DNA from: DATNIC01 sp035604635 | Lineage (GTDB): Bacteria > Vulcanimicrobiota > Vulcanimicrobiia > Vulcanimicrobiales > Vulcanimicrobiaceae | Assembly (NCBI GenBank): GCA_035604635.1 | Contig: DATNIC010000180.1 | Span: 1 to 9,605, forward strand | Length of the DNA stretch: 9,605 bases | Reading direction: 5' to 3' | In this document: positions 1 to 5,528 of the stretch, piece by piece | Position numbering within the stretch: the stretch's first letter is position 1 | Layout: each line of letters starts with the position of its first letter | Made by a program: the position numbers and the translations under genes | The notes under the pieces: model-generated | What the model saw: the letters and a program-made list of their open reading frames with translations, nothing else | Told to the model about the DNA's origin: nothing | Databases searched by the model: none

Positions 1-1
1 G

Positions 2-703
2 GACGAGAAGATGAACGACCAGGCCGATGCCCAGTACAAACGCGCGATCGAGATGTTCCCCAACGTGCCTGAGGCTCACATCGCGTACGGCGACTACCTT
101 CTTTTCATCAAGCAAAATCAGCGCGCCGAGGCCGAATGGACGACGGCTCTGGGTGCGAACAGGGACAATAAGCTCGCGCTCGTGCGCCTAGGCGACTACT
201 ACGCGCAAGCGAACGACCTGCAAAAAGCGATCGTGCAATTTCAGCGGCTCATCGAGCTCGACGCCAACGATGCCAGCGCGTCCTTGTCGTTGGGCCAGCT
301 CTACATGGCGACGAAGCAACCGGATAAAGCGCACGATGCCTTCCGAAAAGCATACGATATCTCGCGTTCGCCGGGCGCTTTGGCTGCTGTTGCCCAAGCC
401 GATTACGAGATGCGAAACTACAAGGAAGCGGCGGACATCTTCGATGCACTCGGACAAGGCGCGCCGCAATTCCTGGAAGCGAATCCGGCGTTCTACGTCG
501 TCGCGGGCAAGTGCTACTCCGCGAATCGGGATACCGCCAAAGCCAAGGCGGCGTATGGCAGATTCCTAGCCCTCGTGAAGCCGGACTCGCAGGCAGCGAC
601 CGAGGTGAAGAAGTTGCTCGCCGACTTGGATCGATCCGGCGGGGGTGTGCCGGCGCCTGCGCCCAAGCCGTCAGCGAAGCCGTCGAGCGCGCCTACCCAC
701 TAG
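2..703 (+). CDS. TPR-repeat protein, C-terminal part (5' end outside window)
   Basis: The reading frame is open from base 2, so this is probably the C-terminal part of a longer protein. An ATG at 11 exists, but the residues right after it (a segment ending YKRAIEMFPN) already look like the second helix of a TPR unit, so the first helix should lie upstream. About five TPR units follow, with typical spacing of small and aromatic residues: roughly residues 19-52, 53-86, 87-118, 119-152 and 158-190 counted from the ATG. A Pro/Ala/Lys-rich low-complexity tail (about 207-230) ends the protein. TPR arrays are protein-interaction scaffolds; no enzymatic domain is visible in this part. The stop codon lies only 9 bases before the next start, whose ribosome binding site overlaps it, so this gene is probably co-transcribed with the deacetylase. 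The exact partner or process cannot be told from this fragment. Confidence 0.85.
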   Translation, partial: DEKMNDQADAQYKRAIEMFPNVPEAHIAYGDYLLFIKQNQRAEAEWTTALGANRDNKLALVRLGDYYAQANDLQKAIVQFQRLIELDANDASASLSLGQLYMATKQPDKAHDAFRKAYDISRSPGALAAVAQADYEMRNYKEAADIFDALGQGAPQFLEANPAFYVVAGKCYSANRDTAKAKAAYGRFLALVKPDSQAATEVKKLLADLDRSGGGVPAPAPKPSAKPSSAPTH

Positions 704-712
704 GACCTAGCC

Positions 713-1735
713 GTGCTCATCGTCTACGACGAGGAATACACGCGGCATTTGGCCGGGACGAATCACCCCGAGGCGCCCGATCGCGTTCGGATCGTCGCCG
801 AGCGCCTGCGTGCCCAGGGGATGCTCGACGAATGTCTCGCGCCGCGGCGCGCGTCGGTCGACGAGCTCACGCTCGTTCACCCGGCAGGCTACGTCGAACG
901 CGTCCGGCGCGAAGTCGATGCGCTCGGCGATGCCGGACGCGCAGCGTATCTTTCGACGGGCGACACCGTGATCGACAAGTCATCGTTTGAAGTCGCATCG
1001 AGCGCGGCCGGCGGCGTCCTGCTCGCCGCTGAATGCGTTGCGGCCGAGAAGCGGGCGGCTTTTGCACTCGTTCGGCCGCCCGGACATCATGCGGAGCCGG
1101 CGCGTGGAATGGGATTTTGCGTCTTCAACAACGCGGGCCTCGCTGCACGCTCATACGCCGCGCGCAGCGGGCGGGGTGCGTTGATCGTTGACTTCGACTA
1201 TCATCATGGTAACGGGAGCCAAGCGATCGTCGGTAAGGGCGTATCGTACGTTTCGTCGCACGCATCGCCCGCCTATCCGGGGACGGGATCGAGCTCGGAG
1301 AATCGCTACGACCCCGAAGGTGCAATCGTCAACTTTCCGCTCCCCGTCACCGGCTACGAGACCGAAGCCTTCGTCGCGCTGTGGGAACAAGCGCTCGGGA
1401 CGCTCGCGCGGGCCTTGCACCCGGGCCTGATCGTCGCGAGCGCCGGTTACGATTTCGTCGCCGGCGATCCGGTCGGCGATTTAGGGATCGCTCCCGCGGC
1501 CGCATCGAGCTTAGCTCGAATCATCCGCCAAATCGCCGACGAGCACTGCGAAGGCCGCGCGCTCTTCGTGCTGGAGGGCGGCTACGATCCGCGGGTCCTG
1601 GCGGACTGCGTCGTCGCGACCATTCGTGGTTACGAGTCGGGCAGTGACGAGCTTGGTGCGGCATCAGCGCAAGCGGTCCCGCGGCGCGAGCAAGCGGTTT
1701 TGGAACGCTTGAGTGGAGCATTCGCCCGCGGATGA
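713..1735 (+). CDS. Histone deacetylase / AcuC-family zinc amidohydrolase
   Basis: A 340-residue single-domain member of the arginase/deacetylase fold family (class II HDAC-like, AcuC, acetylpolyamine amidohydrolase). The hallmarks are in order: the His pair in RPPGHHAEP (H125, H126), the zinc-site motif DFDYHHGNG (D160, D162, H164, H165), YPGTGS near 188-193, SAGYD with the third zinc ligand D247 followed by GDP, and the transition-state Tyr in LEGGYD (Y291). All catalytic residues are present, so it is probably an active cytoplasmic enzyme that removes acetyl groups from an acetylated lysine, polyamine or other small amide. The substrate cannot be assigned from sequence. The start is GTG at 713, supported by AGGA at 702-705 with a 7-base spacer. 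The stop overlaps the start of the next gene as ATGA (1732-1735), which points to translational coupling with the redox pair downstream. Alternative names within the family (acetoin utilisation AcuC versus acetylpolyamine amidohydrolase) are equally possible. Confidence 0.93.
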   Translation: MLIVYDEEYTRHLAGTNHPEAPDRVRIVAERLRAQGMLDECLAPRRASVDELTLVHPAGYVERVRREVDALGDAGRAAYLSTGDTVIDKSSFEVASSAAGGVLLAAECVAAEKRAAFALVRPPGHHAEPARGMGFCVFNNAGLAARSYAARSGRGALIVDFDYHHGNGSQAIVGKGVSYVSSHASPAYPGTGSSSENRYDPEGAIVNFPLPVTGYETEAFVALWEQALGTLARALHPGLIVASAGYDFVAGDPVGDLGIAPAAASSLARIIRQIADEHCEGRALFVLEGGYDPRVLADCVVATIRGYESGSDELGAASAQAVPRREQAVLERLSGAFARG

Positions 1736-2184
1736 CGGGACGCTGGGTCGATGTCCTCGTTTTCGCGCTACGCATCGGGATTGGCGGCGTGCTCGTCGCG
1801 GCCGGCGCATTGAAGGTCGGTCACGCAAACGACCTTGCGTCGACTATCGCCGGCTTTCGGATCTTGCCGCAGCCGTTGGTCGGACCGATGGCGATCGGAT
1901 TGCCATACTTTGAACTCGGCCTGGGCGTCTACTTGCTGATCGGTTTGTACACGCGGGTCGTCGCAGTCGTCGCACTTGCGGAATTCGTCGTTTTTGCGGG
2001 GGCGATCGCCTCGGTCGTCATTCGCGGCATTCCGATCGCTTGCGGTTGTTTTGGGCAAGCTGACACGGCGCAAGCTTCGTGGCTCGACGTGGTCCGCGAC
2101 ATCGCGCTCGCCGCGCTGGCCGGCTTCATTGCGTGGCGTGCGCCCGGGATGCTGGCCGTCGATCGCAGAATGGAGAGATCATGA
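1732..2184 (+). CDS. MauE/DoxX-family redox-associated membrane protein
   Basis: A 150-residue integral membrane protein with four predicted helices (about 8-26, 52-72, 76-98 and 120-136). The family signature is CGCFG at 104-108, in the loop after helix 3, followed by a conserved-looking RD (122-123) at the start of helix 4. MauE and related DoxX-like proteins carry this cysteine pair and are usually found beside thioredoxin-fold proteins; MauE itself is needed for disulfide formation in methylamine dehydrogenase maturation. The gene here overlaps a CPHC thioredoxin-fold gene by ATGA, so the two very probably work as a membrane redox pair that passes electrons between the membrane and an extracytoplasmic thiol protein. 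Direction (oxidising or reducing) is inference. The start ATG at 1732 has no good ribosome binding site and probably relies on coupling to the deacetylase stop. No methylamine dehydrogenase gene is in the window, so the mau name is not applied. Confidence 0.85.
   Translation: MTGRWVDVLVFALRIGIGGVLVAAGALKVGHANDLASTIAGFRILPQPLVGPMAIGLPYFELGLGVYLLIGLYTRVVAVVALAEFVVFAGAIASVVIRGIPIACGCFGQADTAQASWLDVVRDIALAALAGFIAWRAPGMLAVDRRMERS
2172..2177 (+). promoter_or_regulatory. Ribosome binding site fixing the start of the thioredoxin-fold gene
   Basis: GGAGAG at 2172-2177 sits just before the ATG at 2181 (5 bases after GGAG). The frame is open further upstream to an ATG at 2079, but that extension would overlap about 100 bases of the MauE-like gene and adds an Arg-rich stretch typical of an out-of-frame shadow. 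The start at 2181 is therefore preferred. Confidence 0.7.
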
Positions 2185-2780
2185 GTAGAGTTCAGCGCCG
2201 CAAAGCGTCCGCACCGTCGACGGATCGACGCAAGCTCATCCTCTACGGCAGCCTGGGCCTGATCGCGATCATCGCAGTCATCGCGGTCGCGCTTGCATCG
2301 CGCGTCCCCAAAGCGGCGTCGGACGCGCCGATGTACGCGAAGCTTTCGGTTGGAGAGGCAGCACCACAGTTCGCCGCTGCAACGACCGCCGGCCCCTTCG
2401 ATTCGGCCAAGGCCGGCGGCAAGCCGGTTCTACTCGAAGTCTTTGCGACGTGGTGTCCGCACTGTCAGCACGAGACGAGCGTGCTCAATCAGCTCTATGC
2501 GAAATACGGCGGGAAGGTCGACATCGTCGCCGTCTCGGGCAGCAACGTCGGGATGGACGGTAACGCTGCCGAGACGCAGGAAGACGTCATGACGTTCGCT
2601 CAGCACTACGCGGTCAAGTATCCGATCGCGTATGACGCTAATCTCGACGTCGCCAAGAAGTTTCTCCAGGGCGGATATCCGACGATCGTCGTGATCGACA
2701 AGGCCAACAAGATCGCCGCCGTCGAGGACGGCGAAGTCGATGGGGCAACGCTTACCAAACAGCTCAACGCGGTGCTCTGA
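2181..2780 (+). CDS. Membrane-anchored thioredoxin-fold protein (TlpA/DsbA-like, CPHC)
   Basis: A 199-residue protein with a short basic N-terminus, one transmembrane segment (about 19-39) and a periplasmic or extracytoplasmic thioredoxin-like domain from about residue 50. The active site is WCPHC (C92, C95), and the cis-proline is in GGYPT (P167). The spacing and the loop around SGSNVGMDG resemble the AhpC/TSA-TlpA-ResA branch, but the CPHC dipeptide is the one found in DsbA, which favours an oxidising disulfide donor, whereas ResA/CcmG-type reductants usually have CEPC or CxPC. It follows the MauE-like gene with a 4-base overlap, and the pair is best read as partner proteins in extracytoplasmic thiol-disulfide exchange. 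Substrates are unknown. The gene ends the four-gene run; no clear hairpin terminator follows. Confidence 0.9.
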   Translation: MSRVQRRKASAPSTDRRKLILYGSLGLIAIIAVIAVALASRVPKAASDAPMYAKLSVGEAAPQFAAATTAGPFDSAKAGGKPVLLEVFATWCPHCQHETSVLNQLYAKYGGKVDIVAVSGSNVGMDGNAAETQEDVMTFAQHYAVKYPIAYDANLDVAKKFLQGGYPTIVVIDKANKIAAVEDGEVDGATLTKQLNAVL

Positions 2781-2785
2781 AAGGC

Positions 2786-2814
2786 TCTAAGGCCCGTCTA
2801 ACACTCTTCTAAGG
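2786..2814 (+). promoter_or_regulatory. Three TCTAA direct repeats at exact 11-base spacing (candidate response-regulator site)
   Basis: TCTAA occurs at 2786, 2797 and 2808. The first and third copies extend to the heptamer TCTAAGG (2786-2792 and 2808-2814). The 11-base period places all three on the same face of the helix. Tandem half-sites at 10-11 base spacing are the usual architecture bound by OmpR/PhoB-family response regulators. The array is 64-92 bases before the start of the Spy/CpxP-like gene, and in E. coli spy and cpxP are controlled by the OmpR-family regulator CpxR. The binding factor here is inference; no response regulator gene is in the window. Confidence 0.45.
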
Positions 2815-2865
2815 ACAGAATCGGTCCTGCCTGCGTTAGCATGATGTAGCCCTTTTTCGTTTCTT

Positions 2866-2870
2866 AGGAG
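2866..2870 (+). promoter_or_regulatory. Ribosome binding site of the Spy-like gene
   Basis: AGGAG with a 7-base spacer to the ATG at 2878 is the strongest Shine-Dalgarno match in the window. It suggests high and independent translation of this small periplasmic protein. Confidence 0.75.
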
Positions 2871-2877
2871 CCTATTC

Positions 2878-3258
2878 ATGTCCTCACGTCTCATTCGCGG
2901 AATCGCGCTCGTTGCGTTTGCCGCCGGACTCCCGCTGGCCGCCTCGGCCCAAGTCGTCCCGCCTCCGGCGCAGACCGGACCGTCCGCTCCGTCCCAGGGA
3001 GCGCCGCAGCAGCATCATCGTAACCCCTACATGCGCGCGCTTCGCTCGGTCAACCTCAGCGACGCTCAGAAGTCGCAGATTCGGTCGATCCTCCAAAGCT
3101 ACCGGCAGAAGGACCAAGGCCTCGATCAGACGGCGCGCCGTGCGAATGCGCAGCAAATGCGCACGGACATCATGAACGTCCTGACGCCGGCACAACGCAC
3201 GCAGTTCCAGCAAGCGGTGCAGCAGATGCGGCAGACGGGAGCTCAGCCGGACCGCTAG
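2878..3258 (+). CDS. Spy/CpxP-like periplasmic protein (LTxxQ motifs)
   Basis: A 126-residue exported protein. Residues 1-24 form a Sec signal peptide ending ASA before Gln25. A Pro/Gln-rich linker (about 25-50) precedes a helical region with two LTxxQ-type motifs: LSDAQ at 60-64 and LTPAQ at 102-106. This pattern and the size fit the Spy/CpxP family of ATP-independent periplasmic chaperones and stress sensors. The mature part is rich in Gln and Arg. In its family, expression rises on envelope damage, and the phased repeats upstream fit inducible control. The gene converges with the sigma/anti-sigma/RseB operon; their stop codons share the CTAG at 3255-3258. Function as a chaperone is inferred from family resemblance. 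The motifs are short, so another small LTxxQ protein role, for example metal binding as in CnrX/ZraP relatives, cannot be excluded. Confidence 0.8.
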   Translation: MSSRLIRGIALVAFAAGLPLAASAQVVPPPAQTGPSAPSQGAPQQHHRNPYMRALRSVNLSDAQKSQIRSILQSYRQKDQGLDQTARRANAQQMRTDIMNVLTPAQRTQFQQAVQQMRQTGAQPDR

Positions 3259-4316
3259 GGTGCGACGGAAGCACCGATCGCAACTAGCTCGCTAAGGTCG
3301 AGATCGCCGACGAGCGCAAACGAGAGCCCGCGGTCGCGCCAGGCCAGGAGCGTCGTCGGGCCTTGTTTGACGTACTGCGCGTCGTGATTTGCGAAGCGCG
3401 TCCCAACGGGCCTGGCCGATCCGAAATCGGCGGCAGCGCCGCTGGCGTTTTCGAAAAGCGAGACCATGCGAATCCCGTCGGAATAGACCAAGTGCAGCGT
3501 GCGGATCCCATTGAGGTCGCTGATGTCCGCCGATAGGATCGAAAAGCCGTCCGGGAGAAAGCGCGGGCCGAGAACTTCGAAGCCCGCGCTGTGCGTTGTC
3601 TTGTCGATGTCGGTCGAGAGCGTGCTGAAGCGGTAGCCGAGGACGATCGTGTAGCCGCTGGGCGGACTCGTGGCGAACAAGCCGGGCGGAATCTCGTTCG
3701 TATAGCGGATGTCGTCGAAGCGGACCCGGGTCGCGACCGCGCCGTTAGGACGGTACGTTTCTTTCGCGAGGATCAACTTCGTCTGCCGATCGATCCAGAT
3801 TCGCATCGCGCGCAGACCCGTAAACTTGTTCACGAGCGAGACCGTCGCGGCTTGGCGGCCCGCCACCATGTCGTTTGGGCCCAGGACTGGCCGGTAGTTC
3901 GCAATCAGCAGCGCGAAGTTGTCGTTGAGCGCGACTTGACTGCTCAGCACCGGATTCTGCGTTTCGACGATCCGGTTGCGCTTGGTGTCGAACTCGTACG
4001 ACGTCGTGCCGATCGTAACGACGTAGTCACCGTACGCCGATTCCGGGGCGACGTAAAGGCGGCGCGTCCGGTCGGGCGCTTCGTGCTCTATGCGTGCCAG
4101 CATCGCGCTCGCGCCGTTGGGGCCCCAGCGCGTCGTCTGAATCTCGCCGATGTATGAGACGATTTTGGGCGCGTCGATGCAGGCCCGGAGCATGTCTTGC
4201 GCGGCACGCTCGGCGCTCGGCGTCGGGGTGGGTGCCGGGTTCGGCGCCGCGGGCGCCGGAACTGAAGCGATCGCGAGCGCCAGCACCGCGATCGAAAGTC
4301 TAACGGCCGAGATCAT
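3255..4316 (-). CDS. RseB/MucB-like periplasmic regulator of an ECF sigma factor
   Basis: A 353-residue protein with a Sec signal peptide (about 1-23) and a Pro-rich linker. An N-terminal LolA-like beta domain (about 35-220) includes the GRQAATVSL segment and the following RIWIDRQTKLILAKE strand pair typical of RseB/MucB. A smaller C-terminal domain (about 240-353) has LPDGFS, LVYSDG and VSLFE motifs that recur in this family, which suggests homology despite low identity. In E. coli, RseB binds the periplasmic part of the anti-sigma factor RseA, protects it from DegS cleavage, and releases it on sensing lipopolysaccharide or mislocalised lipoprotein. Position right after the anti-sigma gene supports the same role here. 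The start ATG at 4316 lies inside the preceding gene (17-base overlap) and has no visible Shine-Dalgarno, so translation is probably coupled. No lipobox Cys is present, so it should be soluble in the periplasm. Confidence 0.82.
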   Translation of the reverse strand: MISAVRLSIAVLALAIASVPAPAAPNPAPTPTPSAERAAQDMLRACIDAPKIVSYIGEIQTTRWGPNGASAMLARIEHEAPDRTRRLYVAPESAYGDYVVTIGTTSYEFDTKRNRIVETQNPVLSSQVALNDNFALLIANYRPVLGPNDMVAGRQAATVSLVNKFTGLRAMRIWIDRQTKLILAKETYRPNGAVATRVRFDDIRYTNEIPPGLFATSPPSGYTIVLGYRFSTLSTDIDKTTHSAGFEVLGPRFLPDGFSILSADISDLNGIRTLHLVYSDGIRMVSLFENASGAAADFGSARPVGTRFANHDAQYVKQGPTTLLAWRDRGLSFALVGDLDLSELVAIGASVAP

Positions 4317-4824
4317 CGCCGGCCGCGGCCCGTGCGGCGTCGACGAGTGGCGATGGATTCGAGCTCACTTCCGACGCTTCCGTCACATTGAGCACCGGTG
4401 CGCTGCGATCGGTCAGCGGATTCTCCTGTCGAGTCGCGGCGCTGTGTACGTCGAAGTAATACTGAGCACCGACCATCGGATGGGCCATCATCGGCGAGTT
4501 CGTCTGTACCGCGAAGAACGCGGCCAGCGCGACCGCAACCGCTACCGGCACCGCGATCAGCGGGCGCAGGAAAAAGTTCCACCCGCGGGCCTCCCTCGAG
4601 CGAATACGGCTCCAAACTTCCGCTTTCACGGCAGAAGGCAGGTCGAGCGATTCGGCCGCCGCTGCCGACTGCAAGGCTGCGGTCAAACGAAGTTCGGCGT
4701 CATACTCAGCGCGACAGTGCAAGCATTCGGCGAAATGCGCGAATAGGGCCGCGTCCTCCGTGGGCGAGAGCTCGCGGTGGACGTAGTCGACGATGCGGTC
4801 GGTGGAGGGGTGTTGCGAGGTCAT
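4300..4824 (-). CDS. Zinc-binding membrane anti-sigma factor (ZAS/RseA-like)
   Basis: A 174-residue single-pass membrane protein. The cytoplasmic N-terminus holds an anti-sigma zinc motif, H-x3-C-x2-C (H30, C34, C37, in AHFAECLHC). A linker leads to one transmembrane segment (about 87-107), and a periplasmic tail of about 65 residues follows. This is the standard layout of membrane anti-sigma factors that hold an ECF sigma factor inactive until regulated proteolysis. The gene begins within the sigma-factor stop (ATGA, positions 4824-4821), so the two are made in coupled amounts. The periplasmic tail is the likely docking site for the RseB-like product of the next gene. Unlike classical E. coli RseA, this protein carries the zinc motif, as in actinobacterial RsrA/RseA-type regulators. 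The zinc site may make it redox-sensitive, but that cannot be decided from sequence. Confidence 0.88.
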   Translation of the reverse strand: MTSQHPSTDRIVDYVHRELSPTEDAALFAHFAECLHCRAEYDAELRLTAALQSAAAAESLDLPSAVKAEVWSRIRSREARGWNFFLRPLIAVPVAVAVALAAFFAVQTNSPMMAHPMVGAQYYFDVHSAATRQENPLTDRSAPVLNVTEASEVSSNPSPLVDAARAAAGDDLGR

Positions 4825-5393
4825 TGTTGTGCTTGCGTTCGTTGTTGTTGAATCAGTCGTCGGAGTAAGGCGCGGGCTCGATGTAACCGGGACCGGACCG
4901 TCCCGATCGAGCAGCCCATGATGTCTGCGATTTCCTGGTAGCTGTATTCCTCGAGATCGGCGAGGACGATTACCTGCCGTTGTTCGGCCGAAAGGCGTTG
5001 CAGTGCGCGGGCCAATGGTTCGCTGAGCTGTCCCTCGACGTATTCGTCGATCGGATTCACCGCGAGCGGACGCTGGCCCCCGAAGTCCTGCGGGGCGTTG
5101 TCCTCGGGTATCTCTTCTTGGAAACGTCCTTTTCGGCGCCGAAGTTCATCCCGGTACAAGTTGGTGACGATTCGATAGATCCACGACAGGAACGATGTGC
5201 CTGGTTGGAACGAACGCCAAGCCCGGTAGACGCGCAGGAAGGCGTCTTGACTGAGGTCACGCGCGTCGGCCTCATTGCCCGTCAGCCGGTAAGCAAAATT
5301 GTAGGTTGCCTTGCCGTACTGCTCGATCGCCCGCTCAAGAAAGGCCGCCTGCTCGGTCGACGGCGGCTCCGCGGGCTTGTGCGGGACTCCCAT
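4821..5393 (-). CDS. ECF RNA polymerase sigma factor (RpoE-like)
   Basis: A 190-residue ECF sigma factor from the ATG at 5393. Region 2 (about 24-88) includes the DAFLRVYRAW segment and the FLSWIYRIVTNLYRDELRRR helix that contact the -10 element. A short acidic linker of about 40 residues follows, then region 4 (about 128-180) with the helix-turn-helix YSYQEIADIMGCSIGTVRSR. The acidic LSQDAF core-binding patch is intact. It is the first gene of a sigma / anti-sigma / RseB-like operon on the minus strand and should direct an envelope-stress regulon. A longer version from a TTG at 5423 (200 residues) is possible: it has AAGG six bases upstream, while the ATG has CAGG at about eight bases. The ATG is preferred because it is the more common start and the extension adds no domain. 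No clear ECF-type GGAAC motif is visible upstream, so autoregulation is not demonstrated. Confidence 0.93.
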   Translation of the reverse strand: MGVPHKPAEPPSTEQAAFLERAIEQYGKATYNFAYRLTGNEADARDLSQDAFLRVYRAWRSFQPGTSFLSWIYRIVTNLYRDELRRRKGRFQEEIPEDNAPQDFGGQRPLAVNPIDEYVEGQLSEPLARALQRLSAEQRQVIVLADLEEYSYQEIADIMGCSIGTVRSRLHRARALLRRLIQQQRTQAQQ

Positions 5394-5475
5394 GCCGAAA
5401 CCTGTTTTCCCGAACGGGGGCAAAGCCCGCCTTAGCGAACACTTGACTGCTTCGGCGATGTTTATTGCAGGAAGT

Positions 5476-5496
5476 ATTAGGCGATCCTAATATAAT
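5476..5496. promoter_or_regulatory. Divergent control region: 6+6 palindrome abutting a consensus -10
   Basis: ATTAGG (5476-5481) and CCTAAT (5486-5491) form a perfect inverted repeat around CGAT. The right arm shares its final T (5491) with a perfect TATAAT (5491-5496), which would serve as the -10 of the Nramp gene (start at 5529, leader of roughly 25 bases). The only -35-like hexamer, TTGCAG at 5465-5470, is 20 bases away, longer than ideal. TTAGG/CCTAA half-sites recall DtxR/IdeR/MntR-family operators (DtxR consensus has TTAGG and CCTAA arms with a wider centre), which would suit a metal transporter. The site also lies upstream of the divergent sigma factor gene. Assigning it to a metalloregulator is inference. 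Confidence 0.5.
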
Positions 5497-5517
5497 AGGA
5501 AGGCTAGACTAAGTACA

Positions 5518-5521
5518 GAGG
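5518..5521 (+). promoter_or_regulatory. Ribosome binding site supporting the TTG start of the Nramp gene
   Basis: GAGG at 5518-5521 lies 7 bases before the TTG at 5529. There is an in-frame stop at 5505-5507 and no ATG or GTG between it and the first transmembrane helix, so this non-canonical start is the only reasonable one. Confidence 0.6.
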
Positions 5522-5528
5522 CGGGACG

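Noticed and set aside
2079..2180. N-terminal extension of the thioredoxin-fold gene from ATG 2079
   Set aside because: It would overlap about 100 bases of the MauE-like gene and adds an Arg-rich non-membrane stretch. GGAG before ATG 2181 and the ATGA overlap explain the start better.
2812..2828. AGGAC / GTCCT inverted repeat after the thioredoxin gene as a terminator
   Set aside because: The stem is only 5 bases with a 7-base loop and no immediate T-tract; the T-run at 2853-2857 is too far downstream.
3591..4157. 188-codon + strand frame inside the RseB-like gene
   Set aside because: Arg/Val/Asp-rich composition without motifs, no ribosome binding site, and entirely antisense to a gene with a signal peptide and family motifs.
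5443..5466. TTGACT (5443-5448) with TTTATT (5461-5466) as a sigma-70 promoter on the + strand
   Set aside because: The spacer is only 12 bases, too short for a standard promoter.
5424..5528. Autoregulatory ECF promoter (GGAAC-type -35) for the sigma factor gene
   Set aside because: I read the minus strand of the gap and found no GGAAC-like motif with suitable spacing to a -10, so autoregulation is not claimed.
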